Assembly (NCBI GenBank): GCA_938045085.1
Contig: CALINZ010000204.1
Location: 1 to 8,286, forward strand
DNA length: 8,286 nucleotides
Source: an uncultured Collinsella sp.
GTDB lineage: Bacteria; Actinomycetota; Coriobacteriia; Coriobacteriales; Coriobacteriaceae
Direction of reading: 5' to 3'
Part shown: positions 6,629 through 8,286 of the stretch, in pieces
Numbering within the stretch: the stretch's first letter is position 1
Layout: every line of letters begins with the position of its first letter
The notes under the pieces: generated by a model
What the model saw: only the letters and a program-made list of their open reading frames with translations
Told to the model about the DNA's origin: nothing
Databases searched by the model: none
Made by a program: the position numbers and the translations under genes

Positions 6629-6964
6629 ATGTGTGATTGCATCTTCTGTAAAATCGCCAACCACGAGATCCCCTCGACTGTTGTCTACGAGGACGACCAG
6701 GTCATCGCGTTCGATGACCTCAATCCCCAGGCACCGGTTCATACGCTCGTGATCCCCAAGAAGCACTACAGCGACATCGCTGATAACGTGCCTGCCGAGA
6801 CCATGGGCGCCATGGCCCATGCCATCCAGGAGGTTGCTAAGGCCAAGGGCCTGGAGGACGGTTTCCGCGTCATCTCCAACAAGGGCGTTAACGCCGGCCA
6901 GACCGTCATGCACTTCCACATGCACGTCCTCGGCGGCAAGAACTTGGGCGAGAACCTTATCTGA
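6629..6964 (+). CDS. HIT-family (HinT-like) nucleotide hydrolase
   Basis: This 111-residue protein belongs to the histidine triad superfamily, HinT-like branch, whose members hydrolyse AMP-linked phosphoramidates and related nucleotides as cytoplasmic homodimers. The active-site triad HFHMHVLGG is at 95-103 (H95, H97, H99). CDCIFCKI at 2-9 gives C4 and C7, which with H46 and H95 resemble the zinc site seen in some family members. DDLNPQAPVHTLVIPKKH (29-46) is the usual nucleotide-pocket stretch. I chose ATG 6629, with AAAGGA eight bases upstream, over an in-frame GTG at 6611 that would place the ribosome binding site inside the protein. It follows xseB by 49 nt and may be read both from that operon and from its own promoter. 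Confidence 0.92.
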   Translation: MCDCIFCKIANHEIPSTVVYEDDQVIAFDDLNPQAPVHTLVIPKKHYSDIADNVPAETMGAMAHAIQEVAKAKGLEDGFRVISNKGVNAGQTVMHFHMHVLGGKNLGENLI

Positions 6965-7005
6965 GATCGTATGGCCCGTCGTCTTGATTGCCTTTGGAGA
7001 AACCT

Positions 7006-7896
7006 GTGCAGTTGTCTCAACTCGAATATCTTCAAGCGGTAGCGAATTATGGCGGCGTGCGCAAGGCGGCTCGCGCCGTTCATGTGAGTCCGCAGGCTGT
7101 TTCGTCGGCGATCAAGAAGCTGGAATCTGAGTATCAGGTCGTTTTGGTCGACCGGTCGACGGGCGAGGCCGTTTTGTCTCCTGCAGGGCGAGAGTTTGCG
7201 GGACGCGCGCGCGTAATCCTCGCGCAAGTCGATGATCTCAAAAATTACGCTCGGTCGATGGGGCAGGGTGTTTCGCCCGACGGTCATTTTCGTCTTTACG
7301 CCCCCTGCCTTCATGGGCGGGGGCGTCTTTTTGACGAAAACTGGTACGACTCGTTTGAGAGTTCGCACCCCCAGATTCACCTCGACGTGTGGCATCAGCC
7401 AACGGCTACGTGTTTTGAGTCTCTTTTGCTCGGGATATCGGATGCGGCTATTTCATTCGAGAAGCCACGGGGCAGCGCCCTTTGTTCGAAATACCTGGGT
7501 GAAAAGGAGCTCAAGGTTCTTTCGTGTCCGGTTGGCCATCGTGTCAGGGGCACCATAACCATTCGTGAACTATTGAGCGGTAGGCTTGCTGTCCCCATCA
7601 ACTTGTCGCCCTGTCTCAATGCAATCAACCAGTGCCCTGAGGCCCAACTCGTTAATTTCCGCTTTCGTGATGTCGAATATGGAAGCGAGAGACAGATTGA
7701 GTTTCTTCAAGGCGGGGGATTGATATTGAGCTTTTCTGGCTCCTCTCTTGCATCAGATGGATCCAACGTGAGCGAATGCTCCATTGAGGGCTCGCGCGAC
7801 GTAACCTTGCCTATCTATTTTTGCTACCGGCAAAACGCCTGGACGGATCGGCATCAGACGGTATTTCTTCACCTGTTGCGCCATCTCGCTTCTTGA
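7006..7896 (+). CDS. LysR-type transcriptional regulator
   Basis: This 296-residue protein has a typical LysR N-terminal winged helix-turn-helix: LSQLEYLQAVANYGGVRKAA, then VHVSPQAVSSAIKKLES (25-41) as recognition region, and LSPAGREFAGRARVIL (57-72) leading to the linker helix. The effector domain (about 92-296) is divergent but ends in the expected QGGGLILSF-type stretch (235-243). It contains eight cysteines: C101, C136, C160, C174, C203, C210, C258 and C273. The GTG start at 7006 has GGAGA five bases upstream; a TTG at 6988 in frame is less likely. Its codons are more A/T-rich than those of xseA or rnd and include ATA. The regulator lies 117 nt upstream of an MFS gene on the same strand, a plausible target. 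Ligand unknown. Confidence 0.9.
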   Translation: MQLSQLEYLQAVANYGGVRKAARAVHVSPQAVSSAIKKLESEYQVVLVDRSTGEAVLSPAGREFAGRARVILAQVDDLKNYARSMGQGVSPDGHFRLYAPCLHGRGRLFDENWYDSFESSHPQIHLDVWHQPTATCFESLLLGISDAAISFEKPRGSALCSKYLGEKELKVLSCPVGHRVRGTITIRELLSGRLAVPINLSPCLNAINQCPEAQLVNFRFRDVEYGSERQIEFLQGGGLILSFSGSSLASDGSNVSECSIEGSRDVTLPIYFCYRQNAWTDRHQTVFLHLLRHLAS

Positions 7897-7913
7897 GGTT
7901 GCTTGGCTTCGTG

Positions 7914-7955
7914 CCGTCAAATGAATATTGACGATTTGTAACGTATGGCTGACGG
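7914..7955. promoter_or_regulatory. Candidate regulator binding region upstream of the MFS gene
   Basis: A perfect inverted repeat CGTCAA-N7-TTGACG spans 7915-7933, and a third half-site TGACGG lies at 7950-7955. The two direct TGACG sites are 21 bp apart, two helical turns, as expected for a dimer or tetramer binding one face of DNA. I see no certain promoter core nearby, and the palindrome lacks the textbook T-N11-A core of LysR boxes. Confidence 0.45.
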
Positions 7956-8013
7956 TTTTGCCTTCATGCTTTTTGAGACCTCGGCTTGGATTATCGGCCT
8001 TTGGAGGAGGAGT

Positions 8014-8286
8014 ATGAAAAACCGTACTGTTTGGCTGTATATGGCGTTTGTTTTCCTATCGAACTTCAGCACCATCTTGTATTTTCTGACGGTTTACCTT
8101 GAGTTCGTCGGATTCTCGATGGTCGCGATTTCTGGCATGATGATTGCGTACCAGGTAAGCAAATTTGCTCTCGAGATTCCTACCGGCTATATCGCCGATA
8201 GATTTGGGCGAAAGATAAGTGGCCTGGTGGGTATCGCGGGAATGCTCGGATACTACGCTGCCCTGCTCCTCATACGATCTCCTCTG
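8014..8286 (+). CDS. Major facilitator superfamily transporter, N-terminal part, cut by window edge
   Basis: The frame starts at ATG 8014 behind GGAGGAGG and stays open to the right edge (91 codons). Hydrophobic segments lie at about residues 6-28, 36-57 and 69-87. The loop between the second and third carries GYIADRFGRK (58-67), which is MFS motif A (G-x-x-x-D-R-x-G-R-K). EIPTGYIADRFGR is common in drug and metabolite efflux members, but the substrate cannot be told from this fragment. The gene has ATA and AGA codons unlike the core genes to its left. It follows the LysR gene on the same strand, with candidate operator half-sites between. Confidence 0.88.
   Translation, partial: MKNRTVWLYMAFVFLSNFSTILYFLTVYLEFVGFSMVAISGMMIAYQVSKFALEIPTGYIADRFGRKISGLVGIAGMLGYYAALLLIRSPL

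Overview
This window looks like a stretch of chromosome from a GC-rich anaerobic actinomycete of the class Coriobacteriia, most likely a Collinsella-like gut bacterium. That assignment is inference. It rests on GC-rich third codon positions, strong AGGAGG-type ribosome binding sites, GTG starts, and a secreted C69 dipeptidase close to a set of ordinary housekeeping genes. No rRNA or other marker gene is present to settle it.

Layout. The left third runs leftward. It holds a secreted C69-family dipeptidase (1-1383, cut by the left edge) with its own promoter, a leader of about 140 nt and a leader hairpin. Further right is a two-gene unit: a diacylglycerol/lipid kinase (1793-2710) followed 10 nt later by a 30-residue single-pass membrane protein (1690-1782), closed by a strong Rho-independent terminator (1608-1653). 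At about 2740 transcription diverges. From there everything runs rightward: ribonuclease D (2809-3942), a YugP-like membrane zinc metallopeptidase (4007-4711), the two subunits of exonuclease VII (xseA 4819-6270, xseB 6313-6579), a HIT-family nucleotide hydrolase (6629-6964), a LysR-type regulator (7006-7896), and the start of an MFS transporter (8014-8286, cut by the right edge).

How the parts relate. xseA and xseB encode one enzyme and are separated by 42 nt, so they are probably one transcript. The HIT gene follows closely but has its own consensus -10 inside an inverted repeat. RNase D and the metallopeptidase are housekeeping genes on the same strand. The LysR regulator and MFS transporter have more A/T-rich codons than the core genes (ATA and AGA codons appear). 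They look like a small accessory module in which the regulator may control the transporter through TGACG-type half-sites between them.

I found no CRISPR array, insertion sequence, phage gene, tRNA or rRNA. I see no clear new multi-gene system. The best leads are the 30-residue protein coupled to the lipid kinase, the cysteine-rich LysR effector domain with an OxyR-like cysteine pair, the regulatory repeats near the dipeptidase and the transporter, and the unusual nucleotide-loop sequence of the lipid kinase.
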